Shown here piece by piece: positions 51,870 through 61,366 of a stretch of DNA of 64,000 nucleotides (positions are counted from its first letter, which is position 1; every line of letters begins with the position of its first letter). Below the pieces are notes generated by a model that did not search any database, was not told where the DNA came from, and saw only the letters and a program-made list of their open reading frames with translations. This DNA comes from JADKAV01 sp041393775. GTDB lineage: Bacteria > Actinomycetota > Actinomycetes > S36-B12 > UBA10799. Position numbers and translations under genes: made by a program. The DNA lies in the NCBI GenBank assembly GCA_041393775.1, contig JAWKJM010000003.1, positions 992,001 through 1,056,000 on the forward strand, read 5' to 3'.

Positions 51870-52735
51870 GGACACCCGTCACCGTGGTCACGACTTTCGG
51901 ACTGGCGCGCACGCCGGCGCAGATCGGGATGCTGGACGTGCTCGTGGACCAGGGGATTTCGCCGGATTACTTCGTCGGCACTTCTCTGGGAGCGGTCAAC
52001 GCCGCCGCCTCGGCGGCCGGCTGCAGCACCGAACAGATGCGGGACTTCTGGATATGGATCGACGAGGAGATCCTCAGCAGCCCGATCCGCAGCCTTGCGC
52101 GCAGCATGTCGACCCGCCAGTCGCGCAAGCAGGAGGAACAGGTACGAGAGCGGCTCGCCGCCTTCCTCCCCGCGACCTTCGATGGTCTGGAGCGACCGCT
52201 GCGATTGCTGTGCACCGATCTGGAAACCGGGACGAGGGTGATCGTGGAGCAGGGCGACCTTCCGACTGCAGTGATGGCGTCCTGCGCCCTGCCCGGCCTG
52301 TTCCCACCCGTCGAGATGGGGACCGGGTACGTCATCGACGGAGGGCTGGTAGCAGGGATGCCTTTGCGGGCGGTCCCGGTGGACACCCGGACGGTCATCG
52401 TCCTGGACACCGGCAATGCGGTTGTGTCGCAGGAGCAGGCGAGCGCGTACCGCTGGTGGGAGGTGGGCATGCAGGCTTACGCCCACCTCATCCGCGGGCA
52501 GAGTGTCCACGCCCTCATGGAGGTGGGTGCGCGCGTACCGGTGGTCGTCATCTCCACGAGCAGCGGGCAACTGCTGGACTTCGATTCCCCGAGCGAGGCG
52601 ATCGATGCCGGTCGGCATGCCGCCGAGACACAACTGGCGGCCCTGCCGGCGCGCCTGCGCAAGGGGATCTACGGGCTTCCACCCGGGTTGAACGAGTTCG
52701 AGTCGCTGCACGAGATCTGCAGAGACATCGAGTAA
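51866..52735 (+). CDS. Patatin-like protein 2, altered oxyanion loop
   Basis: The 289-residue protein keeps the nucleophile Ser40 in FVGTSLGAVNAAA and the catalytic Asp in YVIDGGLVAG. In place of the glycine-rich oxyanion loop it has TTFGLARTPAQIGML, with no GGG. The dyad suggests enzyme activity, but the missing glycines may lower it or make this a partner subunit of patatin 1. GTG start coupled to the preceding stop. Confidence 0.85.
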   Translation: MRTPVTVVTTFGLARTPAQIGMLDVLVDQGISPDYFVGTSLGAVNAAASAAGCSTEQMRDFWIWIDEEILSSPIRSLARSMSTRQSRKQEEQVRERLAAFLPATFDGLERPLRLLCTDLETGTRVIVEQGDLPTAVMASCALPGLFPPVEMGTGYVIDGGLVAGMPLRAVPVDTRTVIVLDTGNAVVSQEQASAYRWWEVGMQAYAHLIRGQSVHALMEVGARVPVVVISTSSGQLLDFDSPSEAIDAGRHAAETQLAALPARLRKGIYGLPPGLNEFESLHEICRDIE

Positions 52736-52770
52736 GGCGCGTCCGGTCCTGGGCGGATCCTTGGTGTCGT

Positions 52771-52884
52771 TGTGACGAAGTTGCGGACCTGCCGTTCCCT
52801 TGTGTTACGAAGGTGAGGGGTTGGCGGTGCCGGGACCACGCACCTTCGTAACAGACCGCCCGGGGCGGCCGCACCATCGTGACA
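52771..52884. repeat. Four-motif palindromic repeat family B, copy 1
   Basis: The motif TGTTACGAAGGTGCGGGG (with variants) is present twice direct (52771, 52803) and twice inverted (about 52839-52853 and 52869-52884). Outer and inner pairs are complementary, so the region can fold as a nested hairpin. Starts are 31-32 bp apart. It lies between the patatin 2 stop and the DUF2252 gene. Confidence 0.8.
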
Positions 52885-52966
52885 ATCGCGAACTGCCCGC
52901 TTCCGCACACGTGCCCAACGACGACTTCGAGCCCCTAGGCTGTCGGACGAAGGAAAGGGGCCCGCC

Positions 52967-54373
52967 GTGAGCGCATCGGAATCCAGGGGCAGGCAGGAGC
53001 GCCGGCGATCGGGCCGGGAGATCCGCGCGTCGGTTCCGCATGCGTCACTGGGCCAGTGGCATCCGCCGGCGGATCGGCGCGATCCCGTGCAGATCCTCAT
53101 CGAACAAGGGCAGTCCCGGGTACCCGACCTGGTGCCGGTGCGGTACGCCCGGATGCTGTCCAGTGAGTTCGCGTTCTACCGCGGCGCTGCTGCGGTGATG
53201 GCAAGCGATCTGTCCTACAGCCCCGCCACCCACCTGACCGTGCAACTGGCCGGTGATGCGCACCTGGCCAATTTCGGTGGTTATGCTGCCCCGGACCGGG
53301 AGTTCGTCTTCGACGTCAACGACTTCGACGAGACCCTGCCGGGGCCCTTCGAATGGGACTTGAAGCGACTGGTCGCCAGCTTCGCCGTCGCCGCCCGGGG
53401 CCTCGACTTCGACCGCAAGACCAGGGCGCACATCGTCAGTCGCGTGGTGCGCACATATCGGGAGGGAGTGCGGGATTTCTCCCGAATGTCCCGTCTGGAC
53501 GTCTGGTATTCGCGCCTTACGGCCGAGGACATCCAGGAACGCTGGGATGCCGACGTGGGCAAGAAGCACCGCAAGGCGTTCCGCAAGACGATCGCCAAGG
53601 CAAAGACCCGCAACAGCCTCTCAGCACTGCGAAAACTCACGAGGACGGGTTCGAACGGCAAGATCGAGTTCGACAGCAACCCGCCGTTCCTGGAGCCCTT
53701 CGACGAAGTGATCGACGAGCAGCAGCGGCAGGTCTACCGCCGGGCCGTGCAGTCCGGCCTGGTCGCCTACCGGCGCAGCCTGATCTCCGACCGGCGGATC
53801 CTCTTCTCCGGCTACCGGGTGGTGGATCTTGCCCGCAAGGTGGTCGGTGTCGGCAGTGTGGGAACCCGGTGCTGGGTGATGCTACTCATGGCCGACCAGG
53901 ATGAGAAGGATGTGCTGATGCTGCAGCTCAAGCAGGCGTCCGCATCGGTCCTGGAGCCGTACCTGGGACGCTCGCGCACCGCTCATCACGGGCAGCGGGT
54001 GGTCGAGGGTCAGCGTGTCATGCAGGCGGCATCCGACATCCTGCTCGGCTGGACCCAGGTGGAACTGCCCGACCAGCAGGCGGACTTCTACGTCCGGCAG
54101 ATGTGGGACTGGAAGGAGTCCGCCGACATCGACCGTATGGACGCTGCCTCGATGGACGCCTACGCCCGATTGTGCGGGTGGACCCTCGCGCGCGCCCACT
54201 GCCGCTCCGGGGACCGGGTCGCCCTGGCCGGGTACCTCGGCGACGACGACACACTGGACGCGTCCCTGACCGGGTTCGCGGAGGACTACGCCGACCAGAA
54301 CGCTGAGGACTTCGCAGCAATGAAGAAGGCTGCATCGGCGGGTCGCATCGAAGTGGCCTCGGCGGGCTGGTAA
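52967..54373 (+). CDS. DUF2252 family protein
   Basis: The 468-residue protein matches DUF2252, a kinase-fold-related family of unknown function common in actinobacteria: RYARMLSSEFAFYRGAAAVMA, VQLAGDAHLANFGGYAAPDRE, FDVNDFDETLPGPFEWDLKRL and GWTLARAHCRSGD. The first and second blocks hold acidic and histidine residues likely to form an active site. The GTG at 52967 has GGAAAGGGG about 7 nt upstream, with TAGGCT (52937-52942) as a possible -10, so this mRNA has a leader. Confidence 0.9.
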   Translation: MSASESRGRQERRRSGREIRASVPHASLGQWHPPADRRDPVQILIEQGQSRVPDLVPVRYARMLSSEFAFYRGAAAVMASDLSYSPATHLTVQLAGDAHLANFGGYAAPDREFVFDVNDFDETLPGPFEWDLKRLVASFAVAARGLDFDRKTRAHIVSRVVRTYREGVRDFSRMSRLDVWYSRLTAEDIQERWDADVGKKHRKAFRKTIAKAKTRNSLSALRKLTRTGSNGKIEFDSNPPFLEPFDEVIDEQQRQVYRRAVQSGLVAYRRSLISDRRILFSGYRVVDLARKVVGVGSVGTRCWVMLLMADQDEKDVLMLQLKQASASVLEPYLGRSRTAHHGQRVVEGQRVMQAASDILLGWTQVELPDQQADFYVRQMWDWKESADIDRMDAASMDAYARLCGWTLARAHCRSGDRVALAGYLGDDDTLDASLTGFAEDYADQNAEDFAAMKKAASAGRIEVASAGW

Positions 54374-54399
54374 GAAGTCAGGTGTCTTAGGAGGCACTC

Positions 54400-54978
54400 A
54401 TGTCCGAGCCCGTTGTCGATGAGGAAGTCCGTGAAGCAGTCGGTGCGATGAGCAGGCTGTGGTGGCTGAGCCTGGTCACCGGAATCCTGTGGTTCTTCAT
54501 CGCGATCGTGATCCTGCAACTCGATGCCGCGTCCGTGACCACGGTCGGGGTGATCGTGGGTGCCATGTTCTTGTTCACCGGTATCCAGCAGTTCGTGATC
54601 TCCACGGTGGTGGACGGCTGGAAGTGGTTGTGGGTGGTCTTCGGGGTCTTGTTCGTGCTGGCAGGCATCTGGGCGCTCATCAACCCCGGCAAGACCACCG
54701 CCGCACTGGCCGATTCGCTCGGCTTCCTGTTCCTGCTGGTCGGGATCTTCTGGATCGTGGAGGCGTTCGCCACCCGCGCCCAGAACGACTTGTGGTGGCT
54801 GGGTCTGCTCTCCGGAATCATTATGTTCGTGCTGGCGTTCTGGGTGGCCGGTCAGTTCCTCTTCGAGCGCGTCTACATCCTGCTCGTCTTTGCAGGGATC
54901 TGGGCGATGCTCCAAGGGATCAGTGATGTGATCCGTGCGTTCCAGCTCAAGCGACTGGGCAAACTCGTCACGTCCTGA
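54400..54978 (+). CDS. HdeD/DUF308-like membrane protein
   Basis: The 192-residue protein has six short hydrophobic helices arranged as in HdeD (GILWFFIAIVILQLDAAS, VGVIVGAMFLFTGIQQF, WVVFGVLFVLAGIWALI, LLVGIFWIVEAFA). HdeD is linked to acid stress in E. coli; in actinobacteria the role is not known. The ribosome-binding site TTAGGAGG is strong, 5 nt before the ATG. Confidence 0.88.
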   Translation: MSEPVVDEEVREAVGAMSRLWWLSLVTGILWFFIAIVILQLDAASVTTVGVIVGAMFLFTGIQQFVISTVVDGWKWLWVVFGVLFVLAGIWALINPGKTTAALADSLGFLFLLVGIFWIVEAFATRAQNDLWWLGLLSGIIMFVLAFWVAGQFLFERVYILLVFAGIWAMLQGISDVIRAFQLKRLGKLVTS

Positions 54979-54991
54979 ACCCGGTGGTGAC

Positions 54992-55579
54992 TCAGCCCCT
55001 GTGGGCCCACTCGATCATGGCGTGGATGTTCTGTCGGAGGACTTCACCGGCGGTTGCGTCTGCGCCTTTGGTCATCGCGAGGTACTTCAACGTGCCCACG
55101 TCCTTCTTCAGCGGCGCCGAGGCCAGGGCGTAGCCGACCGCGTCCTCACGCAGCAGCCAGGCACCCAGGTTGTACGCGGTGCGCGCCCCTCGCTTCTTGT
55201 CCAGCGCCGCTGTCGCGTCGTCGTCCTGGTCCCATGCCACAACTCGGTACCCGTCGCGCTCGCCGTAGTCGGACAGGTGGATCTGGACCTGGATGCGACC
55301 GATCAGGGGCAGGTTCATGCGCTGGACGTAGGTGACGTCGGTCTCGGAACGGCGTTCCACGATGTCGATCGACTCCACGAACTTCACATTGTCGGGGTAT
55401 GCCTCGACGTCCAGGATGTGGGCGACCATCACGTCGACATCGGTGTCCGGGTGAGGCATCAGGCCGACCCCTTCAGATGTCGGCCGGCCCTCGAATCGCC
55501 AAGAGGTGTGGCTGAACCTCTCCTGGCTCAACTCGGCCACATGTGGCATCACCCGGTCCAAGAACTCGTTCGCGCTCAC
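54992..55579 (-). CDS. SRPBCC/START-like protein (DUF2505-type)
   Basis: The 195-residue protein has a START-like fold with VAHILDVEAYPDNVKFVESI, VTYVQRMNLPLIGRIQVQIHL and a long C-terminal helix region EVLRQNIHAMIEWAHRG. The GTG at 55579 has GGAGG 6 nt upstream, so it is chosen over a longer frame. It faces the HdeD-like gene with a 13-bp gap and is divergent from the ABC exporter. Ligand unknown. Confidence 0.7.
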   Translation of the reverse strand: MSANEFLDRVMPHVAELSQERFSHTSWRFEGRPTSEGVGLMPHPDTDVDVMVAHILDVEAYPDNVKFVESIDIVERRSETDVTYVQRMNLPLIGRIQVQIHLSDYGERDGYRVVAWDQDDDATAALDKKRGARTAYNLGAWLLREDAVGYALASAPLKKDVGTLKYLAMTKGADATAGEVLRQNIHAMIEWAHRG

Positions 55580-55763
55580 GAAGCACCTCCGGCAGAAGTC
55601 TGGCACGACCGATCCGCTTTGGCCTGAATCCACCGGTGATCTTGCGGGTCAGGTCGGTGCGGTGAGATGGCAGAGCCTGTCTTCGTCAACGATCGGGACG
55701 TCTCGGACACGTCCAACCCGCAAGAGCCCCAGGCGTCCCGTAGGTGCCTGGTGTGGGTTGCGT

Positions 55764-55839
55764 GTTCGGCGGGGTTCGTGCAGTTCGGTGGGGTTCAGCG
55801 TCCGACAAGCCCCATCGAACTGCACGGGTCCCCTCGAAC
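55764..55839. repeat. Four-motif palindromic repeat, family C
   Basis: GTTCGGTGGGGTT-type motifs lie direct at 55764 and 55783 (19 bp apart) and inverted at 55807 and 55827 (20 bp apart). The inner pair extends to GTGCAGTTCGGTGGGG against CCCCATCGAACTGCAC. It occupies the middle of the 405-bp gap between the SRPBCC gene and the ABC exporter gene; the rest of that gap shows nothing else. Confidence 0.72.
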
Positions 55840-55984
55840 GGGGAGAACTCGATTCATACCACCACGACCGACGTCCTCGGTGGACTGGGTTCGGGCGATG
55901 CCGGGGTTCCGGAGCGCTCGCGGTGGGCCGGCGCCGCTCGAAACCTGGTGGAGACACAGGCTGATGGACTGCGAAGATTGGCAC

Positions 55985-57751
55985 ATGTCCGTGACCACCT
56001 CCGGGTCCTCGCTGCGCCTGTTCTGGGACGCGGCGGGCGTGATGCCTGTCCGGCGGATGGTGGCCATCTTGGGCCCAATGTTCGCCGTGGGTGTCGGGCA
56101 GTTCCTGGGGCCGTTCGTGATTGCGCAACTGCTCGACCGGATCCAGTCCGGCCAGGTCACCTGGCAGAACACCTGGCCGCTGGTCGCCGGGTATCTGTTG
56201 AGCCAGATCGTCGGGACCGTCATCGGCTGGCGGCTGGTCCTATGGGCGACCTGGACGATGGAAGTCAGCGGGATGCAACTGCTGTTCCAGCGGGTGTTCG
56301 ACCACCTCACCGACCAGAGTGTGGGCTTTCACTCCAATCGTTTCAGCGGCGCACTGGTCTCGCAGACGAACAAACTGCTGGGCGCCTTCGAGATGTTCTG
56401 GGACACCATCGTCTGGGCGCTGATGCCCATCCTCACCGGAATCCTGGTCGCCACCGCGGTGCTGGGCTTCGTGATGTGGCAGTACGCGGTGTTCCTGTTC
56501 GCGATGTCCACGTTGTTCATCGCGCTCGTGTTCGTGGCCACGCGTCGCATGAAGAACCTCACGGTCGCGGAGGCCAATGCCGCGAACCGGATGACCGGCT
56601 TCCTCGCCGATGTGATGACGAACATCGCGGCGGTCAAGGCGCAGGGGTCGGAGCCGGATGAACGGGAAACGGCCACTGAAGTCGCCGAGATCCGCACGGC
56701 CCGTGATCTCGACGTGATGCGCTCGTTCCTGAAGTTCAGCGCGGGCTATGCGTCGGTGATCACGATCATCAACACCGGGGCGGTCGCGGCAGCGGTCCTG
56801 GCCTCGCAGTACCAGGTGGTGAACATCGGGTCGATCTACCTGGCGGTGACCTACACGCTGACGGTGACCAGCCAGTTGTGGTCGATCAACGAGGTCATCC
56901 GCAACTACAACAAGGTCATCGGTGACGCCCACGAAATGGTGGAGATCCTGCACCTGCCCGCGTCGGTGAAGGATCACAGCGCGGCGTCGTTGACGGTGAC
57001 ACAGGGCTGGATCGAGATCGATGACATCACGTTCGGCCATGAGGACGATCACGAGCATCCCCTGTTCGAGCATTTCGATCTCACGATCTGGCCGGGGGAG
57101 AAGGTCGGGTTGGTGGGCCATTCCGGCAGCGGCAAAACCACTCTCACAAGGCTGCTGCTGCGCTTCTCGGACCTGCAGCACGGCCACATCCGCATCGATG
57201 GCCAGGACATCGCCGAGGTCGCCCAGCGCAGTCTGCGCCAGCAGATCTCGTACGTGCCGCAGGAACCGCTGCTGTTCCATCGGTCACTGTTCGAGAACAT
57301 CGCATACGGCCTGCCCGGCGCCAGTCGTGAGCAGGTCCACGATGCCGCCCGGCGGGCGTTCGCACTCGAGTTCATCGAGTCGCTGCCCGCCGGATTCGAC
57401 ACTTTGGTGGGCGAGCGCGGGATCAAGTTGTCCGGTGGTCAACGCCAACGGATCGCGATCGCCCGTGCCATCCTCAAGGACGCCCGGATCCTGGTCCTGG
57501 ATGAGGCGACCAGCGCGTTGGACAGCGAGAGCGAAGTGCACATCCAGCAGGCGCTGGCGCAGGCCATGGCTGGGCGCACCACCATGGTCATAGCGCACCG
57601 TTTGTCCACCATCCAGGCGATGGACCGCATTCTGGTCATGGATTCGGGACGGATCACCGAGCAGGGCAGCCATCGCGAGTTGCTCGCCGCCAACGGTGTC
57701 TACGCCGCGCTCTGGGCGCACCAGTCGGGCGGATTCCTCGCCGAGGTGTGA
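55985..57751 (+). CDS. ABC exporter, fused membrane and ATPase domains
   Basis: The 588-residue half-transporter has six membrane helices (about 20-320) and an ATPase domain (about 340-580) with Walker A VGHSGSGKTTLTRLLL, Q-loop YVPQEPLLFHRSLFENI, signature LSGGQRQRIAIARAIL, Walker B ILVLDEATSALDS and H-loop VIAHRLST. It works as a dimer and exports lipid, peptide or drug; substrate unknown. No partner half-transporter is adjacent, so a homodimer is likely. The ATG at 55985 is chosen from the start of the membrane domain; longer frames pass through repeat C. Confidence 0.9.
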   Translation: MSVTTSGSSLRLFWDAAGVMPVRRMVAILGPMFAVGVGQFLGPFVIAQLLDRIQSGQVTWQNTWPLVAGYLLSQIVGTVIGWRLVLWATWTMEVSGMQLLFQRVFDHLTDQSVGFHSNRFSGALVSQTNKLLGAFEMFWDTIVWALMPILTGILVATAVLGFVMWQYAVFLFAMSTLFIALVFVATRRMKNLTVAEANAANRMTGFLADVMTNIAAVKAQGSEPDERETATEVAEIRTARDLDVMRSFLKFSAGYASVITIINTGAVAAAVLASQYQVVNIGSIYLAVTYTLTVTSQLWSINEVIRNYNKVIGDAHEMVEILHLPASVKDHSAASLTVTQGWIEIDDITFGHEDDHEHPLFEHFDLTIWPGEKVGLVGHSGSGKTTLTRLLLRFSDLQHGHIRIDGQDIAEVAQRSLRQQISYVPQEPLLFHRSLFENIAYGLPGASREQVHDAARRAFALEFIESLPAGFDTLVGERGIKLSGGQRQRIAIARAILKDARILVLDEATSALDSESEVHIQQALAQAMAGRTTMVIAHRLSTIQAMDRILVMDSGRITEQGSHRELLAANGVYAALWAHQSGGFLAEV

Positions 57752-57833
57752 CACCCGGTGGGTCCCCTGCGCGGGCGCGTCACCCGTGCCGCACACTGGA
57801 GAGGTGCCGCATACGCGGCCGAGGGAGGGCCGT

Positions 57834-58874
57834 GTGAAGCGGGTGGCGGGGCTCGTGGTCGTGGGCGGAACACTGATCGGGACGTCCCCCGCCGTCGCCG
57901 AACCTGTTCCCGTGGACCAGGCGGTCGCCGAGATCAACCAGATGTGTGTCGCCTCGCGGACGGCGTTCCTCGAAGGCGGCACAGTGCGGCTGCGGCTCAA
58001 GCCGGATGCCGCGCCGGTACAAGTGCAGCGCTACAACCCGGTGACGGGACGGCTCAGTGATAGCGGGTGGCCATCGGTGACTGCGCGCTCGATCGGGACG
58101 TACGATCGCGGCGGATTCGTGCTCGACGCCAGGTTGCGCCGCGCCCAGGTCGCCGAAGCGGCTCGGTACCTCGGCTTCCACGCGCGCCCGTGGGTGCTTA
58201 CCCGGGGGCAGTTCGGGGTGATCCCCAGCCGTACCTTCCAGCAGTCCCTGCGCATCGATCTGTTGTCACCTGATCGCTTCATCGACCTCGACTCCACGAC
58301 GGTTCCCGCCCAGCCGCAGCGGTGCGCGACCCACATGCTGGCGGCCGGTGCGAAGACGACGGTGGACAAGACCGTCGACGGCGGCCGGACCACCTGGAAC
58401 GTCTCGTATCGCATGGATGAGGGCGCAGGGCCGATCCAGGTGAACACGACGCTGGTCGCGCAGGCGGGAGTGTTCACCTCCGGGACGGCGCAGATGCGTA
58501 GCGGCAGGCGCCTCGGGGTCGATGTGGACAACTACGCGCGCTGGGACTTCTCGCGACCACGGGTCCGGCTCCCTGACAAGTCCCGGGTCGTGAGCCAGCG
58601 CCGCTGGATCCGCGCGACCGATGCTGCCGCCCTCGTCACGGACATCAAGTACCTGTCGGGAAGTCTCGAGGGCCGGACCACGCTGACCGGTCTGCGTAAG
58701 GCGGCCCGGCGCAGCGTCAAGCAGGCCAACCGCGGGCATCAGATCGCGATCCGGATCCGGCGGGTGCCCTCCGGGGTGGTGCTGTGGGCGCGCAACCCCT
58801 TCACAGGTCAGATGGTTGCCTTCGAGGTCGTCATCAACCCGGTGCCGACGGCGGTCTCGCGCAGGATCCGCTGA
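57834..58874 (+). CDS. Secreted protein of unknown function
   Basis: The 346-residue protein has a signal peptide (about 1-22, LVVVGGTLIGTSPAVAEP) and a middle region of beta sequence with few cysteines (NQMCVASR, PQRCATHM). The C-terminal part is basic (LRKAARRSVKQANRG). I do not recognise the family. GGGAGGG precedes the GTG at 57834. No operon partner. Confidence 0.65.
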   Translation: MKRVAGLVVVGGTLIGTSPAVAEPVPVDQAVAEINQMCVASRTAFLEGGTVRLRLKPDAAPVQVQRYNPVTGRLSDSGWPSVTARSIGTYDRGGFVLDARLRRAQVAEAARYLGFHARPWVLTRGQFGVIPSRTFQQSLRIDLLSPDRFIDLDSTTVPAQPQRCATHMLAAGAKTTVDKTVDGGRTTWNVSYRMDEGAGPIQVNTTLVAQAGVFTSGTAQMRSGRRLGVDVDNYARWDFSRPRVRLPDKSRVVSQRRWIRATDAAALVTDIKYLSGSLEGRTTLTGLRKAARRSVKQANRGHQIAIRIRRVPSGVVLWARNPFTGQMVAFEVVINPVPTAVSRRIR

Positions 58875-59055
58875 GTCGGTCCGGTTGCGCCTGGGGCGGC
58901 TTGCGAACCCCTGTCCGGTTCGCGCACCGCTGTTCGGCAGGCGCCGGACCCAGCGACTCACGAACCGGGCGGCCCTGCGGTGGTCGGGTGGCCTTGGGCG
59001 GGTCCATCCTTGGTGATGTGCTGCGGGGAGTCGTCCCCGCAGGGGGGCGACCTTG

Positions 59056-59168
59056 TGTGACGAAGTTGCGGGGCTTGAACCCCGACTGTTACGAAGGTGC
59101 GGGGTCGCGGCCGGTCGGACCGAGCACCTTCGAAACACAACGGGGGACCGGCCAGCACCTTCGTCACA
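59056..59168. repeat. Four-motif palindromic repeat family B, copy 2
   Basis: Motifs are direct at 59056 and 59087 (31 bp apart) and inverted at 59124 and 59155 (31 bp apart). It lies in the 486-bp gap after the secreted protein gene. The remainder of that gap contains short GC-rich sequence without other recognised features. Confidence 0.82.
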
Positions 59169-59360
59169 GTCGTCGCCGCCCACGACCACCCCGGGGCGGG
59201 CGGGCAAACGTGGACGCAGACCCGCCGGATGGACGACTCCACAGTCAGCCACGACCGTGCCGCCACCCGGTTAAGGCTTGGTAATCGTCGACCGGAACCG
59301 TTCGGCGATCAGCCGGTCGCGGGTTACCGTGGAAGGGCAGCCGAAGCAAGGGACACCCAC

Positions 59361-59480
59361 ATGACGACCATGGTGGAACCGATCACCGACGAGGAGCTAC
59401 TGGGATACGTGTTCGCCATGCTCACCGACGGGCCATGGGGCGAGCCGGCCACCAGCCTCGGTGAGGGCGAATCGCGGTAA
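59361..59480 (+). CDS. Possible small protein, 39 residues
   Basis: The frame ATG 59361 reads MTTMVEPITDEELLGYVFAM then LTDGPWGEPATSLGEGESR. Its composition is acidic and protein-like, unlike the surrounding shadows, but there is no clear ribosome-binding site. It ends 95 bp before the phosphoesterase gene. It could be a small leader peptide or chance. Confidence 0.35.
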   Translation: MTTMVEPITDEELLGYVFAMLTDGPWGEPATSLGEGESR

Positions 59481-59575
59481 TACTGCTAGGAACCGGTGCA
59501 TCTGCGGCCTGTCGCAGTGGCCTAAGACCGTTCAACCTGCAAGGCTGCCCCAAAGCGGAACGCGGAGGGTAGGCG

Positions 59576-61366
59576 ATGGCGGGACTGACAAGACGGGGGT
59601 TCCTGGCGGCCACGGCGGGGCTCGCGGCCTCTTTGGGGGTTCCCGAGCACGCCCTCGCCGCCCGACTGGCCGAACCGACGAAGCCGGCGGACGTGCCCAC
59701 CACCTTGGAGCAGACGTTACGGTTCACCGCCCCCAAGTACCGCCAGTACCGTCACCTCACGGTGGGCTCCGGCGAGCCCTACATCGCTCGCTACGACGTC
59801 CTCGGACGAGTGGCGAGCAACGGCCGCGGCACCAGGCGGCGTTCCCTCGCCTACCTCGGCCACCTCAGCGACATGCACATCATGGACGCGCAGTCGCCGG
59901 CCCGGCTCGACGTGATGGTGGGCCAGAGTGAATCCTTGTGGGCAGGTGCATTCCGGCCCCAGGACACCCTGACGGTCAACGTCGGCGCCGCTATGGTGCA
60001 GGCGATGCGCGCCGCAGAGGCCAGCCCTTTGACCGGCGCCCCGATGACGGCCGCGTTCGTCACCGGTGACAGCGCGGACATGATCTCGGACCTCGAGCTC
60101 CAGTGGTACATCGACCTGCTCGACGGCGTGCCGGTGACCCCCAACTCGGGCAAGGCAGGCGTCTACGAGGGAGTGCAGGCCTGGCCCGAATCGGACTTCG
60201 CCTACCAGCCGGAGGACCCTGCGAACGATCCCTACGGCGCTTACGGGTTCCCGCAGATCCCGGGCCTTCTGCAGGCCGCGGTCAGCCAGACGGTGGAGTC
60301 GGGCGGTCTGGCGAGCCCCTGGTACGCGGTCTACGGCAACCACGACACGACTTTCCTGGGCACGCTGGCCATCGACGACGCACTTCGGCGCTGGGCCGTG
60401 GGGGATCGCAAAGCCGCCGTGTGGCAGCCGTTCGCGGCGAACTTCCTGGGCGGGTGGGCATCCAACCTGAGTCCGGTCAACCAGTTCCTGCACGCGGTCC
60501 GCGGCAACTTCGGGGCACAGTCCGGCATCAAGTCGGTCACCGACGATCCCGCCCGCAAGCTGCTCGAGGGCACGGATTTCATGCAGGCGCACCTGCAGTC
60601 ACCGGCCGCACCGGGTCCGGTGGGCCACGGTTTCACGCAGGACAACATCGATTCGGGAAAGACCTACTGGGTCGCCGATCTGAGCCCGTATGTGCGGGCC
60701 TTCGGTCTCGACACCTGCAATCAGATCGCAGGTCCGGACGGAGCGGTGCCCGAGGACCAGTTCAACTGGCTACGAGCCGGACTCGAGCAGGCGCGTTCGG
60801 AGAACAAGATCTGCGTGATCCTCAGCCATCACAACAGCACGACGCTGGAGAACGAAGCGGTGCCGGCGATCGGTCCGAGCCAGCGCTTGATCCACGCCGA
60901 GGAGTTCGTCTCGATGCTGCACGAGTTCCCGAACGCGGTCGTCTGGATCAACGGGCACACCCACATCAACACGATCATCCCGCACGCCAAACCCGGCGGT
61001 GGGGGCTTCTGGGAGGTGACCACGGCGTCCTGCATCGACTTCCCCCAGCAGCAGCAGCTCATCGAGATCGTCGACAACCAGGACGGGACGATGTCCATCT
61101 TCACGACCGCGCTCGATCACGCATCGGCCGCGGACTGGACCCCGTCGGACTTCAGCCAGTCCGGCCTCGCCTCCCTGAGCAGGCAACTGGCAGCCAACGA
61201 CTGGATCGAGAACCCGCCGATGCGGATGGGCTCGCCGCTGGACCGCAACTGTGAATTGCTCATGGACGCCCCGTTCGACCTGTCCACGATCACGGACGCG
61301 GACCTGGAGAAGGCGCAGATGGCCGCCAAGGCGCGCCTGGTGGCCGCCGGGAAGGCGCAGTCATGA
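59576..61366 (+). CDS. Tat-exported metallophosphoesterase (TIGR03767-like)
   Basis: The 596-residue protein has a twin-arginine signal (LTRRGFLAATAGLAASLG) and the metallophosphoesterase motifs SDMHIMDAQS, VTGDSADM, VYGNHDTTF, LSHHNST and NGHTHIN, which hold two metal ions. It matches the actinobacterial TIGR03767 group, substrate unknown. The next gene overlaps by ATGA and encodes a lipoprotein; a membrane protein follows the same way, so the three probably act together at the cell surface. Confidence 0.87.
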   Translation: MAGLTRRGFLAATAGLAASLGVPEHALAARLAEPTKPADVPTTLEQTLRFTAPKYRQYRHLTVGSGEPYIARYDVLGRVASNGRGTRRRSLAYLGHLSDMHIMDAQSPARLDVMVGQSESLWAGAFRPQDTLTVNVGAAMVQAMRAAEASPLTGAPMTAAFVTGDSADMISDLELQWYIDLLDGVPVTPNSGKAGVYEGVQAWPESDFAYQPEDPANDPYGAYGFPQIPGLLQAAVSQTVESGGLASPWYAVYGNHDTTFLGTLAIDDALRRWAVGDRKAAVWQPFAANFLGGWASNLSPVNQFLHAVRGNFGAQSGIKSVTDDPARKLLEGTDFMQAHLQSPAAPGPVGHGFTQDNIDSGKTYWVADLSPYVRAFGLDTCNQIAGPDGAVPEDQFNWLRAGLEQARSENKICVILSHHNSTTLENEAVPAIGPSQRLIHAEEFVSMLHEFPNAVVWINGHTHINTIIPHAKPGGGGFWEVTTASCIDFPQQQQLIEIVDNQDGTMSIFTTALDHASAADWTPSDFSQSGLASLSRQLAANDWIENPPMRMGSPLDRNCELLMDAPFDLSTITDADLEKAQMAAKARLVAAGKAQS

